A stretch of 64,000 nt of DNA, taken from NCBI RefSeq assembly GCF_032334255.1, contig NZ_JAUHMF010000010.1:25876-89875 (forward strand). Direction: 5' to 3'. Positions 32,593-41,263 of this stretch are shown in pieces. Each line of letters opens with the position of its first letter. Position 1 is the stretch's first letter. The notes beneath the pieces were generated by a model. That model worked only from the letters and a program-made list of their open reading frames with translations. It made no database searches and was not told where the DNA came from. The position numbers and the translations under genes were made by a program. The stretch is from Thermanaerothrix solaris. Lineage in GTDB: Bacteria > Chloroflexota > Anaerolineae > Anaerolineales > Anaerolineaceae.

Positions 32593-33150
32593 CTACTGAC
32601 GTGGGACATCGTAGAGCCACATACGGTCGAATTCGAGGCTTTCGCCGGTGAGGTTTTGCCAGAGGGAGCGGGCCTCGAGGTCGAAGAAAGCGCCGTGGGT
32701 GAGGACGGAGCACTCGTAGACGGGAACTTTGCGGGGGTTTTTGCCGAGGAGGGTGACGACGGGGCCGGTGAGGCGGTTATGTTTTTTGCCGTCGACCTGG
32801 TTGGCGGGGATGAAGCGTTCCGGGGGGACGGGGGTCAAAACGAGTGTTCGCCCGTTGGAAGTGGCGACGAGGGCCTTGACATTGTTGTTTTCCCAGACGC
32901 TAACGTTCTCGACGGGGACGAGGGTACCGAAGACCCTGGAAGCGGTTGAGGTAATCCAGTGTTTTGGATCGTCGACGTGGATTTCGCCGGCGGCTCTGGC
33001 GCGTTTCATACGGATATCCTCGGCAGCCCAACCCTCGATCTGCTTGCGGATATCCTCGAGAGCGCGGCGCTGGCGTTCGTTACCGACGGAGATGATCATG
33101 CCCAGAGCGATGATACCGATGAGCACAAAGAAGGTGAGCATAGCGTCCAT
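32593..33150 (-). CDS. Membrane-anchored protein, 185 aa
   Basis: N-terminal membrane span (residues 4-22, LTFFVLIGIIALGMIISVG), then a coiled-coil-like charged helix (QRRALEDIRKQIEGWAAEDI), then a beta-rich domain to the C-terminus. The ATG at 33150 lies just after the stop of the giant repeat protein. Topology suggests a cytoplasmic or extracytoplasmic anchor protein; function unknown. Confidence 0.6.
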   Translation of the reverse strand: MDAMLTFFVLIGIIALGMIISVGNERQRRALEDIRKQIEGWAAEDIRMKRARAAGEIHVDDPKHWITSTASRVFGTLVPVENVSVWENNNVKALVATSNGRTLVLTPVPPERFIPANQVDGKKHNRLTGPVVTLLGKNPRKVPVYECSVLTHGAFFDLEARSLWQNLTGESLEFDRMWLYDVPRQ

Positions 33151-33154
33151 AGGA

Positions 33155-36100
33155 TCAGTTTCTCCTTTCGTTGCGCAGAGATTCGATGGTTTTAGCCAGG
33201 CGTCGAGCGGCGACGTAACGTCGGTCGACGGCTGACGAGACGGAGAAAGCGACAACGATACCGAGTCCGGCCAGGAGCATAGCGAAGCGGTAGAGGTTAG
33301 GCTTTGGTGCAGGTAAGGGTTGGGGTTTAGGGATGGCGGTTGGAGTAGGCGCAAATGTGGGTGTGGGCCGGAGCGGCGTGGGTGTGGGCCGAACCTCGAC
33401 TGCCGTGACGGGAAGAGCCGTAGTTGGCGTTGGTGTAGGCGTGGGTGTAGGTGTCGGCGTAGCGGTTGGTGTGGGCAATGGTGGGATAACGATGGTGCCG
33501 CTGACGGACACGGTGCGCAGAAGCAGGTCGGTGACCGAGAGGACGGCGGTGTATTCGCCGATGGGGGCCAGCGTTCCGTCTCCGAAGCGGCGGCTCCAGA
33601 CGAAGCGTGAGGGCACGGCGTCAGGGTTGTCCCAGCACTGCTCCCAAGCCGGCCAGCGGTTTTGAGGATCCTCGACCGAGAGGCAGACCCGCAGGATGGG
33701 CAGGGCGCCTTGGGAGACGTGGATTTCGGCCTCTTCCCAGATCATCCAGCGGGAGGGCAGGTAAGCGCCGGGCAGGGCATTGGCCACGATGACGCGGCGG
33801 GTGAGAGTGCCGGTGTTGCCGGCCTGATCCGTGACCCGCAGGGTGATGTCCACGGCGCCTTGTGTGCCCTGGGTGGTATCCCAGGTGTATGACCAGGCGA
33901 GGCCCCCTGCCCCGTGGTAGGCCGAAGCGGGGGCGAAGGCGAGGCCGGCCACCTGCCAGCCGTCCGTGCGGGCGATTTCCTGCCAGGTCTGACCCTGATC
34001 GAATGAGACCTCGACCTTGGCTACGCCGCTGGTGGCATCGGAAGCCGTGCCGCTGAGCGTGACATGCTGCGAGAGGGTATCGCCGTCCTGCACGTTGATC
34101 GTGGCGCTTGGCGGCGTCACGTCCACCTTGACCTGGGTCTGAACGCTTGTTTGCCACCCGGCCTCATCCTGGATCACGATGTCCAGATCGTGGACACCCT
34201 CATCCAGGGTAAGGTCGGGCGACCAGGTTTGGCCGCCGTCTGCGCTGACCTCGGCGCGGACAACGCCGGAGGTGGCATCCTCGGCGTCCAGGGTTACCCG
34301 CACGGACGAGCGCCACCAATCGTTGCTCCCCGGCACGCCGGCCAGAATTGCCCGCCCGGTGGGTGCAGTCGTGTCCACGGAGATCGCGGCGCTTTGTGTC
34401 GTGGTGTTGCCGGCCTGGTCTTGGGCCCGGAAGGTCAGGGTGTGGCGTCCCTCGGTAAGGGTGATCGGTAAGGTCTGCCATGCGCCGCCGTCCACCTGGA
34501 CGAGGATAGACGCCACGCCGCTGGTGGCATCCGAAGCGCCTGCGTCAATCTGCGGTTCGGAGACGAACCAGCCCAAAAGCCCGTCCGGGGTGGGTACCTG
34601 TGGGAGAAGATCGGGTGCGGTCACGTCCACCTGCACGGTGCGGGTGATCTGGGTGATGTTGCCGGCCTGGTCGGCGGCACGGAAGTCGAGGGTGTAAATG
34701 CCGTCCCGGTCGAGCGCAACGGGTAGCGACTGCCAGGGGCCGCCGTTGACCCGCACGCTGACGTCATCCAGGCCCGAAAGGGCATCTGAAGCCGAGGCGT
34801 CAAAGGTGGTACCGGACACATACCAGCCGTTTAGCCCGTCCGGTGGAGGCAGGTGAGGGGTGAGGCCGGGGGCGGTGATGTCCACATTCAGGGTGCGTGA
34901 AACAAGGGTCACGTTACCAGCCTGATCCACGGCGCGGAACTCCACATTGTGCACGCCCTCGGTGAGGGTGATGGGGAGCGACTGCCAGGTACCGCCGTCC
35001 ACGCGGACGTGAAGACTGCTCAATCCGCTGGTGGCGTCAGACGCCGTAGCGTCCAGATTGGGCAGGGAGACATACCAGCCGTTTTGCCCGTCCGGGGCGG
35101 GGACATGCGGTGTAAGGGTAGGTGCGGTAACGTCCACGTAGATGATGCGGGTTTGGCGGTTGACGTTGCCGGCCTGATCAATTGCCTCGAAGGTCACGGT
35201 ATATACGCCGTCTTGATCCAGGGTCAGGGGCAGGGACTGCCACGAACCGCCGTTGACCTGGACACGCACCTGATCCAGGCCGCTGGTGGCATCCGAGGCG
35301 ATGGCATCGAGGGTAACGGGGGACACGTGCCACCCGCCCTGCCCGTCAGGAGCGGAGACCTGCGGGGTCAGGCTGGGGGCAGTGGTATCCACCCGCACCT
35401 GGCGTGTGATGGTGGTGGTATTCCCGGCGCTATCGGTGACCCGCACCTGGACGTCATAAACGCCGTCGGTGAGCGTAGCGCTTGCCTGCCAGCCGGTGCC
35501 GGCGTTGAGTTGGGCGTTGGCAACGCCGCTGATGGCATCCGAGGCCACGGGATCAATCTGCACGGGCGAAACATACCAGCCGTTACTACCGGCGGTACCG
35601 CTGATGGACAAGTCCGCCGTGGGCGGTGTGGCATCGCGCTTGATGGTGACCTGGGCGATACCGCTGGTGTTACCGGCGTTGTCCTCGGTTTGTGCCTCGA
35701 TCACGAACGTGCCGTCCGTGGTGAGGGTGAGAGCATCGTTTTGCCATGCGCCGCCGCTGAGGCGTATACGGCGGGCGGCGATCCCGCTGATGGCATCGCT
35801 GCCGGTAACGCTGACGGACACGTCCGAGACATACCACCCGTTTTGCCCGTTCGGGGTCGGGGCGTTGAGCGTAACGCTTGGGGCGGTGGTGTCAATGCGG
35901 ATGGTGGTGGATTGGGAAGCGGTGTTCCCGGCGTTGTCGGCAGCATCGGCGGTAACGCTGTTGGTGCCCTCGGTGGCAATCGTGCAGGGATTAGAACCGC
36001 ACGAGAGGGTCAGGGAAGCCAGACCGCTGGTGGCGTCTGATCCTGAAGCCGAGAGGGTGACGGGCGAGCGGTACCAGCCGTTGTTACCGAGGGTTCCGCC

Positions 36101-37255
36101 GGGGGAGAAGGCGATGGTAGGGGGGATCGTATCCTTGCGCACCACCACGTCTCGGCTGGTGGCATTGCCGGCATTATCGGTCGCCGTAGCGGTGATCGTG
36201 GTGGTGCCCTCTGCCGTGATGGTGCAGGGGTTAGAGCCACAGGAAAGGCTCACCGAAGCCACGCCGCTGGTGGCATCCGATGCCGAAGCCGAGACCCGGA
36301 CATTCGAGCGATACCAGCCGTTATTGCCGAGCGTTCCCAAGAGGGTGCTCATGAGTGTGGGGGCGATGGTGTCCTTGTTGATGGTGAGGTTGGTGGACGC
36401 CGAGTTCCCGGCGTTATCCGTAGCCGTAGCAGTAATGGTGGTGGAACCCTCGGCGGAGATGGTGCAGGGGTTAGCGCCGCAGGACAGGGAGAGCGAGGCC
36501 AGGCCGGACTGCCCGTCACTGCCGCTGCCCTGGACGACCACGTTGGAGCGGTACCAGCCATTGTTACCGAGGGTGCCCGAGGTAACGCCCAATGAGACGC
36601 TGGGATTGGTGGCGTCATACTTGAACGTCAGGCTGTTTTTACTGGACGTATCGCCGTAGGATGAGACTGCCCAGTAGTAGAGCGTGCCGCTGGTTTGGGG
36701 GATGTTGGCGGAGTCGGTGTAACTGCATGAAGTATTGGCGGCATCGGGCGCATCGCAGACGATAGCGGCGGTATTGGTGTTGTTGTAGTTACCCTCGAAT
36801 TGGCGGATGACGTAGCCGCTGAGAGGTTCCGAGCCGGAGAAGTTGAAGCTGGGGCCGCTCCGACACCAGCCGTTGTTGCCCCACGTGGTGCAGGCGAATG
36901 AGGCACTGGCAGTGGCCGGGTCATAACTGCCGTAGGCATAGTTTGCGGTGCTCCCGCTTACCCAGATATTGCACGAGTAGTTTGTGCTGTTACAAGATGC
37001 CGGCCAGCCCACGCAGGCAGTGGTGTTGAAGTATGAGGACTTATTGCTCGGGTTGCAGGATGATTCGGTCAGCCGCAGGGTGCAGTAGTAGTTTAGGCCG
37101 GTGCCTCGGAAATACAGGCGGGCGGTGTATTCGCAGTCGTAATCGACGATATACGCGTAAGTGCGGCTAGGCCCCGTGTAATCTCCGGAGACCACGCCGA
37201 AGGTGGAGATAAGCAGGATAAAGGCGACGGCGAAGATGCGGGAGATTTTGCGCAT
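33155..37255 (-). CDS. Giant surface protein with tandem OmpL47/Ig-like repeats
   Basis: A 1,366-residue protein from the ATG at 37255 (GGAGGT six bases upstream). Signal peptide at residues 1-25, a Cys- and aromatic-rich N-terminal domain to about residue 200, then ten tandem repeats of about 70 residues built on NGWY(R/V)S ... ASDATSG ... DNAGN or DQAGN, the pattern of OmpL47-type/Ig-like repeats, then one further Ig-like module, a Pro/Thr linker (PTPTPTPTPT) and a C-terminal membrane span (about 1323-1341) with a basic tail. The protein should project far from the cell and may mediate contact with partner cells. The reading frame is open upstream for 41 more codons from an ATG at 37378, encoding MIKGVLLILAGVILIAA and a basic stretch; see findings. 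Confidence 0.85.
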   Translation of the reverse strand: MRKISRIFAVAFILLISTFGVVSGDYTGPSRTYAYIVDYDCEYTARLYFRGTGLNYYCTLRLTESSCNPSNKSSYFNTTACVGWPASCNSTNYSCNIWVSGSTANYAYGSYDPATASASFACTTWGNNGWCRSGPSFNFSGSEPLSGYVIRQFEGNYNNTNTAAIVCDAPDAANTSCSYTDSANIPQTSGTLYYWAVSSYGDTSSKNSLTFKYDATNPSVSLGVTSGTLGNNGWYRSNVVVQGSGSDGQSGLASLSLSCGANPCTISAEGSTTITATATDNAGNSASTNLTINKDTIAPTLMSTLLGTLGNNGWYRSNVRVSASASDATSGVASVSLSCGSNPCTITAEGTTTITATATDNAGNATSRDVVVRKDTIPPTIAFSPGGTLGNNGWYRSPVTLSASGSDATSGLASLTLSCGSNPCTIATEGTNSVTADAADNAGNTASQSTTIRIDTTAPSVTLNAPTPNGQNGWYVSDVSVSVTGSDAISGIAARRIRLSGGAWQNDALTLTTDGTFVIEAQTEDNAGNTSGIAQVTIKRDATPPTADLSISGTAGSNGWYVSPVQIDPVASDAISGVANAQLNAGTGWQASATLTDGVYDVQVRVTDSAGNTTTITRQVRVDTTAPSLTPQVSAPDGQGGWHVSPVTLDAIASDATSGLDQVRVQVNGGSWQSLPLTLDQDGVYTVTFEAIDQAGNVNRQTRIIYVDVTAPTLTPHVPAPDGQNGWYVSLPNLDATASDATSGLSSLHVRVDGGTWQSLPITLTEGVHNVEFRAVDQAGNVTLVSRTLNVDITAPGLTPHLPPPDGLNGWYVSGTTFDASASDALSGLDDVSVRVNGGPWQSLPVALDRDGIYTLDFRAADQAGNITQITRTVQVDVTAPDLLPQVPTPDGLLGWFVSEPQIDAGASDATSGVASILVQVDGGAWQTLPITLTEGRHTLTFRAQDQAGNTTTQSAAISVDTTAPTGRAILAGVPGSNDWWRSSVRVTLDAEDATSGVVRAEVSADGGQTWSPDLTLDEGVHDLDIVIQDEAGWQTSVQTQVKVDVTPPSATINVQDGDTLSQHVTLSGTASDATSGVAKVEVSFDQGQTWQEIARTDGWQVAGLAFAPASAYHGAGGLAWSYTWDTTQGTQGAVDITLRVTDQAGNTGTLTRRVIVANALPGAYLPSRWMIWEEAEIHVSQGALPILRVCLSVEDPQNRWPAWEQCWDNPDAVPSRFVWSRRFGDGTLAPIGEYTAVLSVTDLLLRTVSVSGTIVIPPLPTPTATPTPTPTPTPTPTTALPVTAVEVRPTPTPLRPTPTFAPTPTAIPKPQPLPAPKPNLYRFAMLLAGLGIVVAFSVSSAVDRRYVAARRLAKTIESLRNERRN

Positions 37256-37413
37256 AGCGCTACCTCCTGCATGTTTTTTTCGTTTTTCCCAGGCCTTTTG
37301 ATAGGCCCAGGCGGAGCATCGGTAGGATGCAGCAATGAGGATTACGCCGGCAAGGATAAGAAGAACACCCTTGATCATGGTTTCTCGGTACGCACCAGGA
37401 ATTGGATCAAAGA

Positions 37414-37620
37414 TCATGGAGAATGCCGTTTTGTTTCTCGGAAGTCGAGCCATACCCCGAAAATACAGGTAGCAAGGCCCAAGAGGGTTAGAACGGTTTT
37501 TACCCCGATTGGAAGGGGCGGGAATTGAGAAAAATTTCCCCAGGCGAGGATGATCAAGGTCAAACCTGCGCCCATGTAGGGCGTGGAAGCATTAATAGTG
37601 GCAAATACAGGTGGAATCAT
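37414..37620 (-). CDS. Two-pass small membrane protein, 68 aa
   Basis: Starts at the ATG at 37620 with GGAG six bases upstream. Two hydrophobic helices (about residues 14-30 and 37-58) and a basic C-terminus (RETKRHSP). Belongs to the pilus/surface operon; no family recognised. Confidence 0.55.
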   Translation of the reverse strand: MIPPVFATINASTPYMGAGLTLIILAWGNFSQFPPLPIGVKTVLTLLGLATCIFGVWLDFRETKRHSP

Positions 37621-37635
37621 TTTTCACTCCTTCCA

Positions 37636-37944
37636 TCATGGCAAGCAGGTAAACGTGGCAACAGTGATCATCCCGATAGGGAGGGCAAAGGGGTAGGTTT
37701 GGTCGCTTCCCAGGGTAAAAGCGATGATACCGACCGAAAGGATAAGCAAACGGAACCGGCCCTGCCGGGCGAGATTGGGGGAAAGGCGTTCGAACAGGGA
37801 GGCAATGGCGAGCCCGGCCAGGATGATCGAGGCGGCGACCAGAGCAGTTCGGAGAGGGGAGGCCAGCGCCTGCCACTTGGCGAGGCCTATCAGAACTGTG
37901 ATCAAAGTCAGGGAGATAGGCGTAATTTTCTCGTTGATGCTCAT
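37636..37944 (-). CDS. Three-pass small membrane protein, 102 aa
   Basis: From the ATG at 37944 (GGAT nine bases upstream): helices at about residues 9-25, 30-50 and 66-96. It lies between the pseudopilin genes and the surface protein, a usual place for small Tad-associated membrane proteins. No family recognised. Confidence 0.55.
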   Translation of the reverse strand: MSINEKITPISLTLITVLIGLAKWQALASPLRTALVAASIILAGLAIASLFERLSPNLARQGRFRLLILSVGIIAFTLGSDQTYPFALPIGMITVATFTCLP

Positions 37945-38003
37945 GATGATGGTGATCCGGAGAGGGATGGGTACGGGCTACAGTGTTGTGACAACCCGGT
38001 GGG

Positions 38004-38444
38004 TTATTGTTCCTCACGGGTAGTGCCATAGATCAGGTACCCCACGGCTCGGATTTCGATCTCTCTGGGGGGGAGAAAAAATCCCGGAGAGCGGGTTGTT
38101 GCCACGACGAGGCAGCCCGGTCGTCCGTTGATGGTGCCGCAGGAGGCGGACCTGAAACTGGCGTAGGGGGGTTTTTGGCGGGAGAAGTAGGCGTAGGCGG
38201 TAGCGGCCCCCTGGCTTGATCCGACGATTTTTCCGTTAGGCAGGACCCGGATATCCTGAGCGCCGGCGTGAGCGGCCAGATCCGCGGCAGAGATAGTTTC
38301 CATAGAGCGGGCGGTGGTGACGGCGTAGTCGATGACGAAGAGGGTAAACAAGACCATGGCCAGCATAACAAATGCAAAGAGCACGGCACTTTGGCCGCGC
38401 TCGTATCGGCTGAAACGGGTGTTGGTTACCACTTGGGTCGCCAT
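38004..38444 (-). CDS. TadG-like pseudopilin
   Basis: A 146-residue protein with the Tad pseudopilin N-terminus: RYERGQSAVLFAFVMLAMVL followed by a hydrophobic helix (to about residue 40), and an extracytoplasmic domain (ETISAADLAAHAGAQDIRVL, CGTINGRPGCLVV). The GQSA...E-free start matches TadG-type proteins, in which the conserved Gly precedes the hydrophobic stretch. It overlaps the next upstream gene by 19 bases. Role: minor subunit that caps or primes the Flp pilus. Confidence 0.75.
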   Translation of the reverse strand: MATQVVTNTRFSRYERGQSAVLFAFVMLAMVLFTLFVIDYAVTTARSMETISAADLAAHAGAQDIRVLPNGKIVGSSQGAATAYAYFSRQKPPYASFRSASCGTINGRPGCLVVATTRSPGFFLPPREIEIRAVGYLIYGTTREEQ

Positions 38445-38839
38445 ACCTCGCTCCTAGAGACGGCGGTGATTGAGCCGGAAACGGTGCCGGGCCCGCCCAG
38501 GATACCGCCGAACACGGTTGAGGTAGACCACGAGACGGTGCAGGTACCCGGGGTGCCGGCCCCCCCGTGAGGGGAGACCGAGACGCTGAAGCGGGCCAGA
38601 CGAAGCCCGCTCCAGCGTTGTGAGAGCACCTGATAGGCTACATCCGAAGCGTTTTTAGCGGCCTTGGCCGGGTCGGGGGATTGAGAGAGAAACTGAGCGC
38701 AGGCGTAGGCGGCGGAGGTTGCAGCGGTTCGGGCGCGATGAATGGGGATGAAAGCCACCAGCATGAGAGCAAGGATGACTGCCAGACCTGCGAAGAGGAT
38801 GAATTCTGTCATGGCTTGACCGCGCTCGAGTTTGCACAT
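38426..38839 (-). CDS. TadE-like pseudopilin (first)
   Basis: The ATG at 38839 overlaps the preceding stop (TGATG). The 137-residue protein starts ERGQAMTEFILFAGLAVILA, the TadE signature with Gly7 and Glu12 (G-x4-E cleavage/assembly motif), then an extracytoplasmic region with Cys pairs. Expected to be processed by the prepilin peptidase at 29218-29649. Confidence 0.78.
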   Translation of the reverse strand: MCKLERGQAMTEFILFAGLAVILALMLVAFIPIHRARTAATSAAYACAQFLSQSPDPAKAAKNASDVAYQVLSQRWSGLRLARFSVSVSPHGGAGTPGTCTVSWSTSTVFGGILGGPGTVSGSITAVSRSEVWRPKW

Positions 38840-39243
38840 CAACGACCTCCCTGTGGTCCGGGGCGGAATCGCCAGAGTCTGAACACCGTTTCACCCCGCT
38901 GTACCTCACGAAACTCAACGCCGAGGACGGTTAGGCGTACCTGGTCGATCTCGATCCTGGAACGCACGGTGTAGGGATCCTGGATGCCGGCTTTGATGGC
39001 GCCACGGATATCCTCGTTGGTGATCCGCTGAAGGGCCTGAGAAGTTGCCGGGGTCTTGTAGGCTCCCGTAGCGACACCGGACAGGAAGAGGCCGTAATCT
39101 GCCTGAACGGCCCGCAGGATATAGAACCCGGCCAGAAAGAGGCCGAACACCAGTAGGGCCATAACCGGCAGGACCAAGGCGAATTCTGCCATGGCTTGGC
39201 CGGCCTGGGCTTTTAGCGCATGTTGCTGATGGCGTTTTGCCAT
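38839..39243 (-). CDS. TadE-like pseudopilin (second)
   Basis: A 134-residue protein; after a basic leader (MAKRHQQHALKAQAG) comes GQAMAEFALVLPVMALLVFG, the TadE hydrophobic start with Glu at position 5 after Gly. The rest is a small extracytoplasmic domain (SRIEIDQVRLTVLGVEFREV). The start at 39243 overlaps the last codons of the Flp pilin, so the two are coupled. Confidence 0.78.
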   Translation of the reverse strand: MAKRHQQHALKAQAGQAMAEFALVLPVMALLVFGLFLAGFYILRAVQADYGLFLSGVATGAYKTPATSQALQRITNEDIRGAIKAGIQDPYTVRSRIEIDQVRLTVLGVEFREVQRGETVFRLWRFRPGPQGGR

Positions 39244-39374
39244 AGTGCCTGGAGGCGATTGCGGAAAGCGATGATCACGATGGCCGCTACGGCCACGACG
39301 GCGCCCAAGATTGCGATGTATTCGGTCATGTCCTGACCCTGTTCATCGGCAAGGAATTCGATCAGAGTTTTCAT
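39213..39374 (-). CDS. flp: Flp pilin (Flp/Fap family), 53 aa
   Basis: A short coding region from the ATG at 39374 (GGGAGG five bases upstream) to the TAA at 39213-39215. The product MKTLIEFLADEQGQDMTEYI then AILGAVVAVAAIVIIAF has the Flp pilin motif G-x4-E-Y (cleavage after the Gly in EQGQDMTEY) directly before a 20-residue hydrophobic helix, and the small size (53 residues) of the family. After processing it would polymerise into the pilus. It overlaps the TadE gene by 31 bases. A TATAAT at 39415-39410 could be its promoter. Confidence 0.85.
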   Translation of the reverse strand: MKTLIEFLADEQGQDMTEYIAILGAVVAVAAIVIIAFRNRLQALWQNAISNMR

Positions 39375-39448
39375 AGCAACCTCCCGGGAGAAAATTTGTT
39401 TATAACCGCATTATAGCAATTTCGCCAACCGATTTCTCATTTGGTGAA

Positions 39449-40333
39449 TCACAGGAGCATCATGAACGGCAGAATCAGGGTCAGAAGCATGCCCACAACC
39501 CCGAAAATGCCGAACAGATTGGCCCGTTGGCGCACCATGGCGGCCCGGCTCTCCGTCTCCTCGACCATAAGCCGGTGTACGGCGTTCTGCAAAGCCACAA
39601 CCCCGGGGAGAAGCGGACGATTGGTCGTGAAATACGCCTCGACATCGCGCAGGAACAAGTTCACCTCGACGTCGTTGGGGTCCGGCAGGTGTCGCCGTAC
39701 GGCTTCCAAGGCATCCGAAAATGGTTCGATTTCCATGCGGGTTACCAGAAGCAGAAGAAGATTGCAAAACGGGCCGCCTATTTCTGCCGTTCGCCGCATG
39801 GCTTCCTGCACCCCTATCCCCGCCGCCATGAGCGATTGCAAAGTCGAGAGCCCGGCCAGCATGTTATTGCGAAAGGCCTGGGCGCGCTGGCGAATCATCC
39901 GCCGCAAGCGCCGGTAGGGACGCTGAAGTCCGTCATATACCAGCAGGGCCCCGATAGGCAGAATACCCTCCGGAACCCCAACCAGGATCAAAACGGCACT
40001 CAAAGCCCCCAGAACGACCAGATTTTGGGCAAAGATGCGAATGGCATGGGCATAGAATTCACCGGGGGAACTGTAGGGATAGCCGGCGCGACGCAAAAGG
40101 TCCACCAGTGTCTCCGAGCGCTTAGAAATACCCTGGCCGAACCACCCTGGAAAAACGGCAACCAGAACCGCTTCCCAAAGCGATGGTTGACGGGCAGACT
40201 CGACGGCTCCAACGGTCGGCCCTTGAAGTCGGTGTTGAGCATAAGTTGGGGCCAAGGCACGCTGCAACAGTTCGTAGCCGAAGACCATGGCCGCCGTCGC
40301 ACCCACAAAGGCTATTAGCACGACAAAAGACAT
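39449..40333 (-). CDS. TadC-like membrane assembly protein
   Basis: A 294-residue protein from the ATG at 40333 (GGGAGG upstream). An N-terminal helix, a cytoplasmic T2SF domain (YRRLRRMIRQRAQAFRNNML, LSTLQSLMAAGIGVQEAMRR) and two C-terminal helices (about 260-294) match TadC/TadB platform proteins. With the TadB-like gene at 22990-23922 it could form the pilus platform. I did not find TadA, the pilus ATPase, in this window. Confidence 0.75.
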   Translation of the reverse strand: MSFVVLIAFVGATAAMVFGYELLQRALAPTYAQHRLQGPTVGAVESARQPSLWEAVLVAVFPGWFGQGISKRSETLVDLLRRAGYPYSSPGEFYAHAIRIFAQNLVVLGALSAVLILVGVPEGILPIGALLVYDGLQRPYRRLRRMIRQRAQAFRNNMLAGLSTLQSLMAAGIGVQEAMRRTAEIGGPFCNLLLLLVTRMEIEPFSDALEAVRRHLPDPNDVEVNLFLRDVEAYFTTNRPLLPGVVALQNAVHRLMVEETESRAAMVRQRANLFGIFGVVGMLLTLILPFMMLL

Positions 40334-41025
40334 TGTGCACCTCCCAGGATTTCCGAAGTCTTGTATCCCAAAAACGATCTTATCTGACACCGACGTTCCT
40401 CCAGCGGCAGTAACGCCCGTTCGGGCACCCGCGCCGCCGAATGCAAAACCGCCGGACTGCCCTCTTCCCAGGACGTCCCCCCAAACTCAGGAGGCCACAG
40501 TGGATAAACCTCTTTGTCCCAGGTCAGATCGGGGTGTTGGCAAAAATGTTCATGCCACGCCCTAAGCGCCCAAAATCGCCCCCCCCATACCCATTCTCCC
40601 AGCCGTTCTAACTTCCCCTTGAACCGAACCCTGCATGATCGACACAGTTTGACAAAGTTTTCCGGACGATTGTAGCGCCAGGAAGCGGGGTGATCGGGAT
40701 GCGGTGTGGTCAGAATGGGACGCCACAGACCCGATTTTCCACAGTACAAACACTTGAGTTTTCTAAAGCCCGGCTCTTTGCGCCATTCAGAGTCCCCAAA
40801 ATCTGCTCCCAAAACAACCTCAAACTCCTCATCCGATAGCGGGCGGCTGGCAATTCGCTGCAAATGCTTTGACCATATCCCATATTCCAGACAAAACTCC
40901 GCCGAGTACCTGGCCAGAGGATGCGTTTCCGGCAACATGGCCGCGTCCTCAAGCGAACACCGAAGCATTTCAAGTATCAATCTGTCAATCCAATGTGATA
41001 CCAGAGACCGGTCCGTAACTCGCAT
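40315..41025 (-). CDS. Hypothetical protein with HNH-like zinc motifs, 236 aa
   Basis: Starts at the ATG at 41025 (AGGAGG six bases upstream). A middle region holds CLYCGKSGLW and, about 40 residues on, CRSCRVRF, the paired CxxC motifs of HNH/zinc-finger nucleases, with HPDHP between them; the C-terminal part is rich in Trp and Arg. The pattern suggests an HNH-type DNA-binding or nuclease protein, but the catalytic His-Asn order is not certain. It precedes the pilus genes and overlaps TadC by 19 bases. Confidence 0.5.
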   Translation of the reverse strand: MRVTDRSLVSHWIDRLILEMLRCSLEDAAMLPETHPLARYSAEFCLEYGIWSKHLQRIASRPLSDEEFEVVLGADFGDSEWRKEPGFRKLKCLYCGKSGLWRPILTTPHPDHPASWRYNRPENFVKLCRSCRVRFKGKLERLGEWVWGGRFWALRAWHEHFCQHPDLTWDKEVYPLWPPEFGGTSWEEGSPAVLHSAARVPERALLPLEERRCQIRSFLGYKTSEILGGAQCLLSC

Positions 41026-41263
41026 CAGCAACCTCCTGAGCCGATGTCTCGATCACCAGGACGCAGGGAGGGAGTTTGACAACCCGGCCCGGGGGGATGA
41101 CCCGATCAAACACCTTGCGTCCCGAAGCCTCGAATGCCCGAATGCGAAGAGGGGGGCAAAAGAATGTGTGAAACAGCCTGGATCTGGAACGACGATAGCG
41201 AAACACAATCTCTCCGACTTGATGGGGCTTTTTGAACATAGCACCTATGGCTCGACGAATCAC
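40985..41263 (-). CDS. Hypothetical basic protein, 92 aa
   Basis: The GTG at 41263 has AAGGAGG nine bases upstream. A basic, Arg-rich product (VIRRAIGAMFKKPHQVGEIV FRYRRSRSRL...) without membrane segments or recognised domain. First gene of this run: about 340 bases of non-coding DNA lie upstream. It may be a nucleic-acid-binding protein. Confidence 0.5.
   Translation of the reverse strand: MIRRAIGAMFKKPHQVGEIVFRYRRSRSRLFHTFFCPPLRIRAFEASGRKVFDRVIPPGRVVKLPPCVLVIETSAQEVADASYGPVSGITLD

Noticed and set aside
33400..33480. Tandem GTGGG-rich repeat considered as a mobile-element end
   Set aside because: It encodes the Pro/Thr stalk of the giant surface protein (PTPTPTPTPT); similar linkers occur in other proteins here.
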